Shown: positions 16,812 through 25,817, numbered from the stretch's first letter. The stretch is 64,000 bases of DNA from Rhodoferax sp. OV413 (GCA_945861785.1 CAMAWD010000013.1:39833-103832), one strand, 5' to 3'. Notes: generated from the sequence alone by a model not told the origin. Numbers and translations: made by a program.

Positions 16812-17711
16812 TCATTGCGGCACCCCGCCACGCACCACGCAGCGGCGCAGGATGCGGCGGTGCGCGCCCATATCGTAATTGGGTATGGCCCGGTGGATCA
16901 GGCTGCGGTTGTCCCACACCACGAAGTCGTGGGTGCGCCACTGCTGCGTGAAGGTGTACTTTTCCTGTGTGGCATGCGCCAGCAGGTCGGCCACCAGCTG
17001 CTCGGCCTCGGCCTGGGCCATGCCGACGATTCTGCTGCTGTACATGCCCACGAAGAGGCTCTTGCGTCCGGTTTCGGGATGGGTGCGCACCAGCGGATGT
17101 TCGACCGGCGGCGGGATCATGGCGGCATCGATGATGGCGCGCTGGCCGAGCTTGTCCAGCATGTACTCGAAGCTTTGCACCACGACCAGACCGGCGATCC
17201 GCGCCTTGGTTTCGGCGGGCAGGTCGGCGTAGGCTTGTTCCATGTTTGCGAACTGCGTATCGCCGCCGACGGGGGGCACCTCCAGGCCGTAGAGCATGGT
17301 CATCAGCGACGGTTGCGGCAGGTAGGACTTGTCGCTGTGCCAGTTGTAATTGGCTTTGAGCAAGGGGGCGGCGGCGGGGCGCCCCTGGCTGTCGACGTTG
17401 GCAATGGCGTGCACGGCTTGCAACACGGCACCGTCCGAACCCTTGACCTGGTTGACCTCGACGGGGCCGAAGGCTTCGGCAAATCGCTGGATGTCGGCGT
17501 CGGTCAAATGCTGCTCTCGCAACACCAGCAGGTGGTGCTGAAGAAACAGGGTCTTGATGGCGTCGAGTTCACCGTCCGCCAGCCGGGCCAGATCGATGCC
17601 TGTGACTTCCGCGCCCAGCGCGGACGACAGTGGGCGGCACGCAAAGCCGTGCGCGGGGAGCGCATCGGTGGCGATGTCGGCCGGTGCTTGTTTCTGTTGC
17701 TGTGCTGTCAT
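16812..17711 (-). CDS. TauD/TfdA-family Fe(II)/2-oxoglutarate dioxygenase
   Basis: This 299-residue protein has the metal triad of the family: H125-x-D127 in NWHSDKSY and the distal histidine near 273 in LIHRAIPNYD. The 2-oxoglutarate-binding arginine is in GAHRRILRR. The N-terminal ALGAEVTGIDLARLADGEL is the conserved TfdA-like start. Such enzymes hydroxylate and often cleave ethers, sulfonates or C-N bonds, as with 2,4-D, taurine and hypophosphite. It is the second gene of the minus-strand operon, between the SDR and the cupin. The substrate is unknown; ether or amine oxidation of an imported carboxylate is plausible. Confidence 0.9.
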   Translation of the reverse strand: MTAQQQKQAPADIATDALPAHGFACRPLSSALGAEVTGIDLARLADGELDAIKTLFLQHHLLVLREQHLTDADIQRFAEAFGPVEVNQVKGSDGAVLQAVHAIANVDSQGRPAAAPLLKANYNWHSDKSYLPQPSLMTMLYGLEVPPVGGDTQFANMEQAYADLPAETKARIAGLVVVQSFEYMLDKLGQRAIIDAAMIPPPVEHPLVRTHPETGRKSLFVGMYSSRIVGMAQAEAEQLVADLLAHATQEKYTFTQQWRTHDFVVWDNRSLIHRAIPNYDMGAHRRILRRCVVRGGVPQ

Positions 17712-17782
17712 GTCGAGTCCTTCCTGGCGCATGGGGGTTGCTGGCGTGTGCCGTGGTGCCGCTGCCCTGCGGAAGGCTTGCC

Positions 17783-18592
17783 TCAGGCGTCTGCGGCAGG
17801 CGCGCGCGCGCCTGGCACGCCGCCGTGCACGACCCAGCCGCTGGTCGCCAGCACACCGGCGTCCACCGCCAGGTCGGTGCCAGTAATGCCGGACGCCCGG
17901 TCCGACAGCAGGAAGGCAATGGACTCGGCCACTTCTGCAGGTTCGACCAGCCGGCCCAACGCGCTCAGGCTGCCGGGCGGCACGGGATAACGCTTGCCGA
18001 GTTCTATGGCGGCGAGCACGCGCGGCACGCCGACAAAACCCGGGGTGATCGAATTCACCCGCACGCCACTTCGGCCCCATTCGCCGGCCATACCCTGTGT
18101 GAGTGTGATGATCGCGGCCTTGGAGGTCGTATAGGCATGGCCATGGTTGGGCCGGTGGCCGCCTATGGACGACATGTTGACGATGGCGCCCTGGCCGCGC
18201 CCGGCCATACGTTTGCCGAACTCGACGTTGCAGATGTACGTGCCGCGCAGGTTGGTGCCGGTGATGCGGTCCCAGCTTTCGATGTCGAGATGCTCGGGTG
18301 GCGTCTGTGGCGCGAACAGCGCTGCACAGTTGACGAGCCCGTAGACGGCGCCATGGCGCGCTTCAATCTCGGCGGCCGCGCGTGCAATCGAAGCCTGGTC
18401 CGCCACGTCCATCGTCACGCAGTGGCCACTGTATTGGGCCGCAGCCCGTTGCGCGGCGGCGGTGTCGATGTCGGCGATCACCACTTCCCAGCCGCGCACC
18501 CGCAAGACCTCGCAGGTGGCCGCGCCGATGCCACTGGCTCCGCCCGTTACCACCGCCAGACGGCCGCGGCCTTCCGATGTCCCGTTGCTCAA
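17783..18592 (-). CDS. Short-chain dehydrogenase/reductase
   Basis: This is a 269-residue classical SDR. The cofactor loop TGGASGIG is at 16-23, with an acidic D41 after the second strand indicating NAD. Catalytic residues are S141 (NMSSIGG), Y154 and K158 (AYTTSKAA). The first gene of the minus-strand operon, it follows a promoter with the same operator-like dyad as the 8127 operon. The gap to the TauD gene is 71 nt. It probably oxidises an alcohol made by, or feeding, the TauD hydroxylation. A short Gly/Ala/Pro-rich C-terminal tail extends past the usual family end. Confidence 0.9.
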   Translation of the reverse strand: MSNGTSEGRGRLAVVTGGASGIGAATCEVLRVRGWEVVIADIDTAAAQRAAAQYSGHCVTMDVADQASIARAAAEIEARHGAVYGLVNCAALFAPQTPPEHLDIESWDRITGTNLRGTYICNVEFGKRMAGRGQGAIVNMSSIGGHRPNHGHAYTTSKAAIITLTQGMAGEWGRSGVRVNSITPGFVGVPRVLAAIELGKRYPVPPGSLSALGRLVEPAEVAESIAFLLSDRASGITGTDLAVDAGVLATSGWVVHGGVPGARAPAADA

Positions 18593-18692
18593 GCTCTTTT
18601 TCCTTTCGCTGGCCGCTGTGATGAGCGCGGCTGTGTTGCTGCTTCAGACCACGCTAAACGCCCTCGTGCGCCAGCCCCAAAACCAGATTCCA

Positions 18693-18735
18693 ACGCATGT
18701 TATCAAATGTTGAACCATTCAATCACAACAGCCAA
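18693..18735 (-). promoter_or_regulatory. Promoter/operator upstream of the SDR-TauD operon
   Basis: On the minus strand TTGTGA is followed after 17-18 nt by TGATAAC, giving a plausible -35/-10 pair about 105-135 nt ahead of the 18592 start. Between them lies TGGTTCAACA (plus-strand 18708-18717), followed by TTTG. This repeats the TGGTTCAACCTTTG found in the 8042-8080 promoter. The rest of the 18593-18965 interval holds the direct repeat at 18920-18948 and no convincing gene. Confidence 0.5.
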
Positions 18736-18919
18736 TATTCACGGTCGGGGCGGCATGTGAGGGCCGTGTATGGACGCCGACGTCAGATTGACCCAAGGTG
18801 CCGATTTCCAGTGACCCGGCGCGGTGCTTCTGGAATCGTTGCTGCGCGCGGGATGGGTGTGCGTTACGGTGGGTCGGTCAAAAGTCGGCAGACAGGCCAA
18901 ATCCGCGTCGGTGCCAACA

Positions 18920-18948
18920 CCTGCTGTCCAAGCTTTGATTTTTGGCAA
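18920..18948 (+). repeat. 29-bp repeat, copy B (direct repeat of 5891-5919)
   Basis: CCTGCTGTCC followed by AAGCTTTGATTTTTGGCAA matches copy A at 27 of 29 positions, in the same orientation. It lies 17 nt downstream of the ABC ATPase gene's stop codon. The two copies bracket MazEF and the whole catabolic cluster. Confidence 0.6.
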
Positions 18949-18965
18949 TGCCCACAGCAACTCAC

Positions 18966-20573
18966 TCACTCAGCGCGCTCAGGTCTAAGCTTGGGTACTG
19001 CCGATATCAGCTCTCTCGTGTATGCCTGAACAGGCTGAGTGAGAATTTGAAATGCCGTGCCAGATTCGACGACCCGGCCGCGATGCACCACGACGATGTG
19101 ATCGGCCATACGGGCAGCCACGCGCAAATCATGCGTAATGAATACCATCCCAACCCCATCGCGGGCTTGAATCTCGTCAAGGAGGTCCAGAATGTCGGAT
19201 TGGACTGAGACATCCAAGGATGAAACCGGCTCGTCGGCGATGAGAAGCTTGGCCTTCATTGCCAAAGCACGGGCGATAACAATACGCTGGCGCTGACCGC
19301 CTGAGAACTCGTTGGGGTAGCGGTCAGCAGCACGCGGATCGATCCTCACACGCTCAAGCAACTCCCCCACCTCTCGCAATGCCTGGGCGTGTGGCGTACC
19401 GTTGGCGATTGGCCCCATCGCAATGCTTTCCCCCACAGTGTGGCGCGGATTGAGCGACGCGAATGGATCTTGGAATATGACCTGCACTGCGCGGCGCAGG
19501 GGCGCAAGCGAGCGTGATGGCAAGGCCAGGTAGTTGTCCGAAACTCCGGCAAGGTATGCCTGTCCAGCCGCGGCGTCGGTCAGTCGAGCCAACATGCGCG
19601 CTAGCGTGGATTTGCCAGAACCCGATTCACCCACCACGGCAACTGTCTCGCCAAAGTTAACCGACAGTGCGACGTCATCCACCGCCAATGTACCTACATC
19701 GTTGCGGCCCCAAGCTCCACGAGAATGCCAAATCTTGCGCAGGCCTTGCGCCTTCAGTAGCGCAGTACCCTGAGCGCGCGCAGGTCGCGCCACCAATGGC
19801 GGGATTGCTGCCAGAAGGCGTTGTGTATAAGCTTCCCTTGGCTGACCCAGCACTTGCGCCCGAGGACCTGCTTCCACGAGCCGTCCGGCCCTCAGCACAG
19901 CCACGTCATCGGCCATCTCGGAAACAACACCGAAGTCGTGCGTGATCAGCAAAAGGCCCAGACCTCGCTTGGCCTGCAGATCCCGCAGCAGTCGCAGGAT
20001 CTGCGCCTGCGTCGTCACATCCAGTGCCGTAGTTGGTTCATCTGCAATGATCAACTGAGGGTCTGCCGCAAGTGCGATAGCGATCATCACGCGTTGTCGT
20101 TGACCGCCAGATAGCTCCCAAGGGTACCGGGCCCAGGTTATTTCTGGCTCTGGCAATCCGACATCCGAAAGAAGTTGCATCACCCGCGCTGCAATGTCTC
20201 CTTTCCATGCGTGGCGGTCCAGCACTTCACGAATCTGCAGGCCGACTCGCTCTAGTGGGTTTAAACAAGAAAGGGGGTCTTGAAATATATAACCGACTCT
20301 GCCACCCCGCACCTGCAGCAATTCTGCGGCGCTCATCGCCAGCGTGTCACGCCCCTCAAGCAATATGCTGCCGCCAGAAATTCGCAGATCCGGCGAAGGA
20401 AGCAAGCGGACGATGGCAGCGGCAGTCAACGACTTGCCCGAACCGGACTCACCCACTACGCACAGCGTCCGTCCAGCATCAACGCGCAAAGACAGATCCT
20501 GCACTGCGTAAACCCGGTCAGCTCCAGCAGGCAGTTCAATGGTGAGCCTCTGGATGTCGAGCAACAGGGTCAT
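18966..20573 (-). CDS. Dipeptide/oligopeptide ABC transporter, fused double ATP-binding protein (DppD-DppF type)
   Basis: This 535-residue protein carries two complete ABC domains. The first has Walker A VGESGSGKS (about 40-48), signature LSGGQRQR and Walker B LIIADEPTTALD. The second has Walker A GESGSGKSTLARM (about 320), signature FSGGQRQR and LLIADEPVSSLD. The fusion replaces separate DppD and DppF proteins. It overlaps the DppC stop by 4 nt (20570-20573) and closes the operon of SBP, DppB, DppC and ATPase. Codons are less GC-rich than in flanking genes, suggesting a different origin for this operon. Confidence 0.95.
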   Translation of the reverse strand: MTLLLDIQRLTIELPAGADRVYAVQDLSLRVDAGRTLCVVGESGSGKSLTAAAIVRLLPSPDLRISGGSILLEGRDTLAMSAAELLQVRGGRVGYIFQDPLSCLNPLERVGLQIREVLDRHAWKGDIAARVMQLLSDVGLPEPEITWARYPWELSGGQRQRVMIAIALAADPQLIIADEPTTALDVTTQAQILRLLRDLQAKRGLGLLLITHDFGVVSEMADDVAVLRAGRLVEAGPRAQVLGQPREAYTQRLLAAIPPLVARPARAQGTALLKAQGLRKIWHSRGAWGRNDVGTLAVDDVALSVNFGETVAVVGESGSGKSTLARMLARLTDAAAGQAYLAGVSDNYLALPSRSLAPLRRAVQVIFQDPFASLNPRHTVGESIAMGPIANGTPHAQALREVGELLERVRIDPRAADRYPNEFSGGQRQRIVIARALAMKAKLLIADEPVSSLDVSVQSDILDLLDEIQARDGVGMVFITHDLRVAARMADHIVVVHRGRVVESGTAFQILTQPVQAYTRELISAVPKLRPERAE

Positions 20574-21403
20574 GCTGCAGTATTCCGGCCCGAACGCAGG
20601 AGTGGATTACCAGCGTCGCCAAGGCCATCGGCCAGGAGGTTGATCGACAGCACGGTGATGAAAAGGCACAGGCCCGGCAGCACGCTTAACCACCAGGCGT
20701 CGCGAAACACTGACCTCGAAGAGCCAATGATATATCCCCAACTAATCAAGTTCGGGTCCGCCAAACCCAAAAAGCTGAGCGACGACTCTGTAAGGATTGC
20801 GGTAGCGACCATCAAAGAGCCCACCGCAATCACCGGTGGCAAAGCGTTCGGTAGTATCTCGCGCACCATAATTTGCCAGTGCCCCAGACCCAGCGAACGC
20901 GCGGCCTCGACGAACTCACGACTGCGGAGAACCAAAAACTCCGAGCGAACCAGACGGGCTACCGGAGGCCAGGTAACGAGCGCAACGGCGATGATCACGC
21001 TCTTGAGCCCAGGCCGCATGATGGCAACAAGCAGAATTGCGAACAAGAAGGCAGGGATAACCTGGAAAAATTCTGTAAAGCGCATCAAGACGCGGTCCAC
21101 CATGCCCCCGAAGTACCCAGCGAGCGCACCAACACCTACACCAATCAGTAACGCGCACGAACTCGAAGCCAGACCGATCAGCAACGACACTCGGGCACCA
21201 TGGATCAGCCCAGACAGTAAGTCACGGCCCAACAAATCGGTTCCCAGCGCAAAGTCGCCCCCCGGCGGGGCGAGTGGCTGGCCCAGCAGCGCCCAGGGAT
21301 CGTGGGGTGCGATCCAAGGCGCCAATAAAGCCACCAGCGCAATCAATGACAGCATGCCTGTGCCGGTCCATGCACGCCAATTCAAATATCGCTTCTGTGC
21401 CAT
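20570..21403 (-). CDS. Dipeptide-type ABC transporter permease (DppC family)
   Basis: This 277-residue permease has an N-terminal membrane helix (GMLSLIALVALLAPWIAP), then ALGTDLLGRDLLSGLIHGAR, the DppC signature. The EAA loop FVEAARSLGLGHWQIMVREI follows. It starts 4 nt after the DppB stop (21408) and overlaps the ATPase gene by 4 nt, so the operon is translationally tight. It works with the permease at 21408-22376. The longer frame to 21457 would overlap DppB and was rejected. Confidence 0.9.
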   Translation of the reverse strand: MAQKRYLNWRAWTGTGMLSLIALVALLAPWIAPHDPWALLGQPLAPPGGDFALGTDLLGRDLLSGLIHGARVSLLIGLASSSCALLIGVGVGALAGYFGGMVDRVLMRFTEFFQVIPAFLFAILLVAIMRPGLKSVIIAVALVTWPPVARLVRSEFLVLRSREFVEAARSLGLGHWQIMVREILPNALPPVIAVGSLMVATAILTESSLSFLGLADPNLISWGYIIGSSRSVFRDAWWLSVLPGLCLFITVLSINLLADGLGDAGNPLLRSGRNTAA

Positions 21404-21407
21404 GGGT

Positions 21408-22376
21408 TCAGCGCCCGATACGCGGGTCGACGACCCGCAGCGCGAGGTCGGTAACAAGGTTCGCCAAAACGACCATGACCGATGAGACGAAGAACACGCC
21501 CAGAATCACAGAGTAATCTCGCTGAAGCAATGCATCGAACGCCAGGCGACCTATCCCCGGCCACGCAAACACAGTTTCGATCACAATCGCGCCGCCCATG
21601 AGATGGCCCAACTGCAACCCGGCCATAGTGACTATAGGCAACATGGCGTTTCGAAGCACATGCCCGCGCAGCACCTGCCCATCAGTCAAGCCCTTGGCAT
21701 GGGCGGTACGAATGAAGTCCTTGCCCATCACTTCAAGCGACGAGGATCGAGCCAATCGAACGTAAACGGCCATGTGCAAAAGGGCCAAAGTCAGTGCAGG
21801 CAAAACCAGATGGTGCAAGACATCGACCAAATAGGCCAGCCCCTGTTTGGGAACCAAGGACGCCATTCCAAACGCTGGAAACCAGCCCAATGCCACCGAA
21901 AAAATCAGCACCAAAAGCAAACCAACCCAGAAGACTGGCATCGCATAACAGAGCATCGCAAACGATCCTATCGCCAGATCCAACCATCCGCCGCGTGAAC
22001 GGCTTGAGACAATGCCCAGCGTCGTGCCAACGACTATGGCGAAAATGAGTGCAGTGCCAGTCAGCAGCAGCGTGGCGGGCAGTCGTTGCGCGATCATTTG
22101 GCCCACCGGGAGGTTGCTGCGGTAGCTCACACCCAAATCGCCACGGGCCAGCCGGGCCAGGTAGCTTCCTACCTGTACCTGTATCGGCTGATCCAGGCCA
22201 TAGTCGGCCCGAATTTTGTCGATGAATGCCCCGTCAGCGGCCCCACTCTCGCCCGCGATCACGGCTGCAGGATCACCCGGAGCCAAGCGAACCAGGGTGA
22301 AGTTCATCAGCCCGATAGCTGCCAGCGTCAACAATGCACGCGGTAACCACGCGACAAAGGCGGTAACCAGGCGCAT
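21408..22376 (-). CDS. Dipeptide-type ABC transporter permease (DppB family)
   Basis: This 322-residue DppB protein has the N-terminal helix followed by LVRLAPGDPAAVIAGES and DYGLDQPIQVQ. The EAA loop reads FIRTAHAKGLTDGQVLRGHV. The end is LRVVDPRIGR, as in the family. It follows the solute-binding protein gene by 37 nt. Together with the DppC-like permease and fused ATPase it forms a complete importer, unlike the permease set at 1363-3187, whose binding protein is not in view. Confidence 0.9.
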   Translation of the reverse strand: MRLVTAFVAWLPRALLTLAAIGLMNFTLVRLAPGDPAAVIAGESGAADGAFIDKIRADYGLDQPIQVQVGSYLARLARGDLGVSYRSNLPVGQMIAQRLPATLLLTGTALIFAIVVGTTLGIVSSRSRGGWLDLAIGSFAMLCYAMPVFWVGLLLVLIFSVALGWFPAFGMASLVPKQGLAYLVDVLHHLVLPALTLALLHMAVYVRLARSSSLEVMGKDFIRTAHAKGLTDGQVLRGHVLRNAMLPIVTMAGLQLGHLMGGAIVIETVFAWPGIGRLAFDALLQRDYSVILGVFFVSSVMVVLANLVTDLALRVVDPRIGR

Positions 22377-22413
22377 GCGTGTCAGACGATGACGGCGCCC
22401 GAGAACGCCAGGT

Positions 22414-23991
22414 TCATCGGGGCTTTTCCAGCCAAGCCTCGGCGAAATTGCCGTTCGGACCCAGTCCGTTTATCACAGCATTGCGCAACCGCTTATTGGT
22501 CACAGTAGGCCACTGCAACTCAACCAGCCAAAGCATCGCGGCATCTTCAACCAGGACCTTCTGCACATCCGAGTAAAGCTTCTTGCGACGCACGTCATCT
22601 GTAGATGATGCTGCGTCGGCAAAAAGGGCGTCCACTTGTGGGTTTGAATAACCAGCTTCGTTGGTAAAGGGTATGCCCTTGCGCTGGTTCTCGGTGATGA
22701 AGGTTCTTGAGACACCCAGCGCCGGGTCAGACAGGGTCGTCAAGAAGGTCATGATCATCTCAAATTCCCAGTTCTTGAGGCGGTCTACCCATCCGGCGGC
22801 GTCGGTGGACTCCAAGACCACCTCGATACCCACACGACGAAGCGCCTGACGGGTGCTCTCGGCAGCACGGTTCCAGACTTCACCATAAGGAAGACCAAGC
22901 AGTTTGACTGTCGTGCGTACACCGTTGGCACCCTTCTTGAGGCCCATATCGTCGAGCAGCGCCTCGGCTTTTGCAATGTTGAAATCGTACTGCCGCACTG
23001 CAGGCTCGTAATATGGGGAACTGGAATGGACAGGGCCGGTAGCCACGGTTGCATAGCCCTGAAAAATCGTGTCACGGATTTGATTCCGGTCTATCGCGTG
23101 CATCATTGCCTGGCGAAAACGTTTATCGTTGAAGGGCGCCTGACGCAAGTTCATCTCGATCCAAGCAATTGGAGAACCCCACTCCCAACCCTTGGCTGTA
23201 CCTTCAAGGTATGGCAGCTTTGCCAACCGGGCCGCGTCACGCAGTTCCAGGTCATTCTGGGTGGCTATGTGGAATTCTTGGCCTTCCATAGCCAAGGCAC
23301 GCGATGCTGCATCTGGAATAAATCGGTAGTAGATCTCGTCCAAATACGGCAGACCCGCACGCCAGTAGGTGTCGTTGCGGACAAGATGAATATATTCACC
23401 GCGTTTCCACTCTTTGAATTTGAACGGCCCCGTACCAACCGGATTCGCATTGGCCGGATTTTTTCGGAAGTCGCTGCCCCGGTAAATGTGGGCCGGCAAG
23501 ATCGGAGCACCGATCGTGTCAAAGCTGCGAATCAGCGGTGCGAATGGCTTTTCAAGAACAAACTCGACAGTGAAATCATCGACCTTGGTAACCTTGGTGC
23601 GTTGGAACACCGCCTTCGAGCGAGGATGAACGTCGACCAGAAACTGGCTGAATGTAAACACGACATCGTCCGCAGTAAAAGGCTTGCCATCATGCCATTT
23701 GACATTGCGACGGAGCTTGAAGCTGTACTTGCGGCCATCCGGGGAAATCGTCCAGGACTCTGCCAACATGGGTTGCGGAGCGAGGTTGAAGTCATAGGTC
23801 AGCAGACTCTCAAAAATCTTGGTCCCTGGGAGCAACGCGGGCGACTGAAGAAAGAGCCCCGGCACTATTCCGGGTGGTTCCGGCCAAAGCACCGACTGCA
23901 AAATGCCACCCCGGACCGGGGTCTGGGCGCTGACTACTGACAACCACAGACCCAAGCTGATTGAAACCAATGTAAGAAATAAACGCTTCAT
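22414..23991 (-). CDS. ABC transporter substrate-binding protein, peptide/nickel family 5
   Basis: This 525-residue secreted protein has a Sec signal peptide MKRLFLTLVSISLGLWLSVV with cleavage near SAQT. The mature protein has the SBP_bac_5 signature LAESWTISPDGRKYSFKLRR, NVKWHDGKPFTADDVVFTF and VGTGPFKFKEWKRGEYI. The ATG at 23991 follows a GGAA ribosome-binding element; the ATG 8 codons upstream lacks one. It is the first gene of the ABC operon and is divergent from the monooxygenase at 24183. This family takes up oligopeptides, opines, glutathione or nickel chelates; the ligand is unknown. Confidence 0.9.
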   Translation of the reverse strand: MKRLFLTLVSISLGLWLSVVSAQTPVRGGILQSVLWPEPPGIVPGLFLQSPALLPGTKIFESLLTYDFNLAPQPMLAESWTISPDGRKYSFKLRRNVKWHDGKPFTADDVVFTFSQFLVDVHPRSKAVFQRTKVTKVDDFTVEFVLEKPFAPLIRSFDTIGAPILPAHIYRGSDFRKNPANANPVGTGPFKFKEWKRGEYIHLVRNDTYWRAGLPYLDEIYYRFIPDAASRALAMEGQEFHIATQNDLELRDAARLAKLPYLEGTAKGWEWGSPIAWIEMNLRQAPFNDKRFRQAMMHAIDRNQIRDTIFQGYATVATGPVHSSSPYYEPAVRQYDFNIAKAEALLDDMGLKKGANGVRTTVKLLGLPYGEVWNRAAESTRQALRRVGIEVVLESTDAAGWVDRLKNWEFEMIMTFLTTLSDPALGVSRTFITENQRKGIPFTNEAGYSNPQVDALFADAASSTDDVRRKKLYSDVQKVLVEDAAMLWLVELQWPTVTNKRLRNAVINGLGPNGNFAEAWLEKPR

Positions 23992-24182
23992 AAAGGATTC
24001 CGATAAAAATGACACCCCCTGAAGGGCAAGACAAGTATGATAGGTATGATAATCCTAATTTAGGTCAATTTTTCGCAATGACCCTACAAAGTTAGCGGAA
24101 CAGATTACGGGCCTGTTTTGAAAATTGGCAATAGGACAACCCAAATCTGTTGGGCCAGACAACCAGATAACAATACGTCTAA
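23992..24182. promoter_or_regulatory. Divergent control region between ABC operon and monooxygenase
   Basis: This 191-nt AT-rich gap separates divergent genes. It contains the 11-nt dyad CCTAATTTAGG (24054-24064), a direct repeat of GTATGATA (24034-24050) and a minus-strand TTGACC -35-like hexamer at 24063-24068. No regulator gene is adjacent, so the controlling protein is unknown. Confidence 0.35.
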
Positions 24183-25817
24183 ATGATTCATAACAAAGCA
24201 ACTGCAAGCGGCACATCGCAGCCCCAGAAACTTGACGTGATAATCATCGGCGCCGGGCTCGCCGGCATGTACCAACTGTTTCGTGTTCGAGAACTTGGCA
24301 TGTCGGTGCGCGTCATCGAGGCTGGGAGCGATGTTGGTGGCACATGGTATTGGAACCGCTACCCTGGCGCCCGATTTGATTCCGAAAGCTACACATATGG
24401 CTACTCCTTCTCAAAGGAGTTGCTGCAAGAGTGGAGCTGGTCAGAGCATTTCGCTCCGCAACCCGAGACCTTGCGCTACGCGCAGCATGTCGCCGACAGA
24501 TTCGATATGCGCCGTGATATTCTTTTCAAACACAAGGTGGTCTCTGCTGAGTGGCTTGAAGAGAGTCGGGAGTGGCAATTGAAACTGCACACCGGCGCGT
24601 TGATGACTGCGCGATTCCTCATCACAGCTGCCGGCTCGCTTTCGGTTCCGACCTTGCCGCGGATCAAAGGCATCGAACAGTTTGCGGGTGTAGCTTGCCA
24701 CACCGCAAACTGGCCACATGAGGCCGTTCGCTTTGAAGGTAAGCGTGTGGCTGTATTGGGAACCGGGGCAACCGGGATTCAAACTATTCAGGAGGTGGCC
24801 AAGACGGCAGCCCACCTTACAGTTTTCCAGCGCACAGCAAACTGGAGCGCACCGTTGCACAACAGTCCGATTACACCCGAACAGCAAATCGCAATCAAAT
24901 CATCTTATTCTGATATTTTTAAGCGGTGCCGCGAGAGCATTTCTGGTTTCATCCATAACCCGGATCCGCGCCGTGGCGTGGAAGTATCAGAACAGGAGCG
25001 GGAGGAATTCTGGGAGAAACTCTATAAAGCAGCTGGATTTGGCATTTGGATCGGGAATTTTCGCGATCTCATGACGGACCGCCAGACCAATGCCTGGATG
25101 TCCGATTTCATTGCCAGGAAGATTCGCCAGCGCGTCAAGGATCCGGGAATTGCAGAAAAGCTTATCCCGAAAGATCACGGATTCGGGACGCGCCGCGTGC
25201 CGCTCGAGAGTGGTTATTTCGAAATTTATAACCAAGCAAATGTGGAGTTGATCGATTTGCGCGAAACCCCGATCGAACGAATAACACCCACCGGGATCAG
25301 AACAGCACAACGCGATTTCGAGTTCGACATGATTATCTACGCGACAGGCTTTGATGCGCTGACTGGCGCGTATGACCAAATCGACATTCGCGGCACCAAT
25401 GGACGTCGGCTCAAGGACCAATGGGCTCAGGGTGCCAGGACCTTCCATGGCTTCCAGAGTGAAGACTTTCCGAACCTGCTTATGGTGATGGGCCCAATGG
25501 GGCCGCTGGGGAATATTCCGCGAGTCATCGAATACAACGTTGAGTGGGTCTCAAAACTGCTCAAACATATGCAAACGAAAGGCCTTACCAGGGTGGAGGC
25601 TCGGCCCGAAAGCGTTCAAGCGTGGATGGACGTGGTTAAAGCAGCCTCGATTGGCCTCCTGTCCAACGAAGTAGATTCGTGGATGACAGGTGTGAATACG
25701 AACGTCGACGGCAAGACGGCACGGGTACTCTCACGGTTCAGCGGAACAGGCCCGGACTTTCGCTCCCGCTGTGACGCAATAGCAGCCGATGGTTATCCAG
25801 AACTTGATATGAAATAG
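24183..25817 (+). CDS. Baeyer-Villiger-type flavin monooxygenase
   Basis: This 544-residue protein has the full type I Baeyer-Villiger fingerprint: GAGLAGM (23-29), the FxGxxxHxxxW motif as FAGVACHTANWP (F167, G169, H173, W177), and the second Rossmann motif GTGATG (193-198). YATGFDALTG is the ATG motif. Length and motifs match cyclohexanone and phenylacetone monooxygenase relatives, which use FAD, NADPH and O2 to insert oxygen next to a ketone. The start at 24183 gives the normal N-terminus. It is divergent from the ABC importer and upstream of a Gfo/Idh dehydrogenase on the opposite strand. Base composition is lower in GC than the flanking DNA. Confidence 0.9.
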   Translation: MIHNKATASGTSQPQKLDVIIIGAGLAGMYQLFRVRELGMSVRVIEAGSDVGGTWYWNRYPGARFDSESYTYGYSFSKELLQEWSWSEHFAPQPETLRYAQHVADRFDMRRDILFKHKVVSAEWLEESREWQLKLHTGALMTARFLITAAGSLSVPTLPRIKGIEQFAGVACHTANWPHEAVRFEGKRVAVLGTGATGIQTIQEVAKTAAHLTVFQRTANWSAPLHNSPITPEQQIAIKSSYSDIFKRCRESISGFIHNPDPRRGVEVSEQEREEFWEKLYKAAGFGIWIGNFRDLMTDRQTNAWMSDFIARKIRQRVKDPGIAEKLIPKDHGFGTRRVPLESGYFEIYNQANVELIDLRETPIERITPTGIRTAQRDFEFDMIIYATGFDALTGAYDQIDIRGTNGRRLKDQWAQGARTFHGFQSEDFPNLLMVMGPMGPLGNIPRVIEYNVEWVSKLLKHMQTKGLTRVEARPESVQAWMDVVKAASIGLLSNEVDSWMTGVNTNVDGKTARVLSRFSGTGPDFRSRCDAIAADGYPELDMK

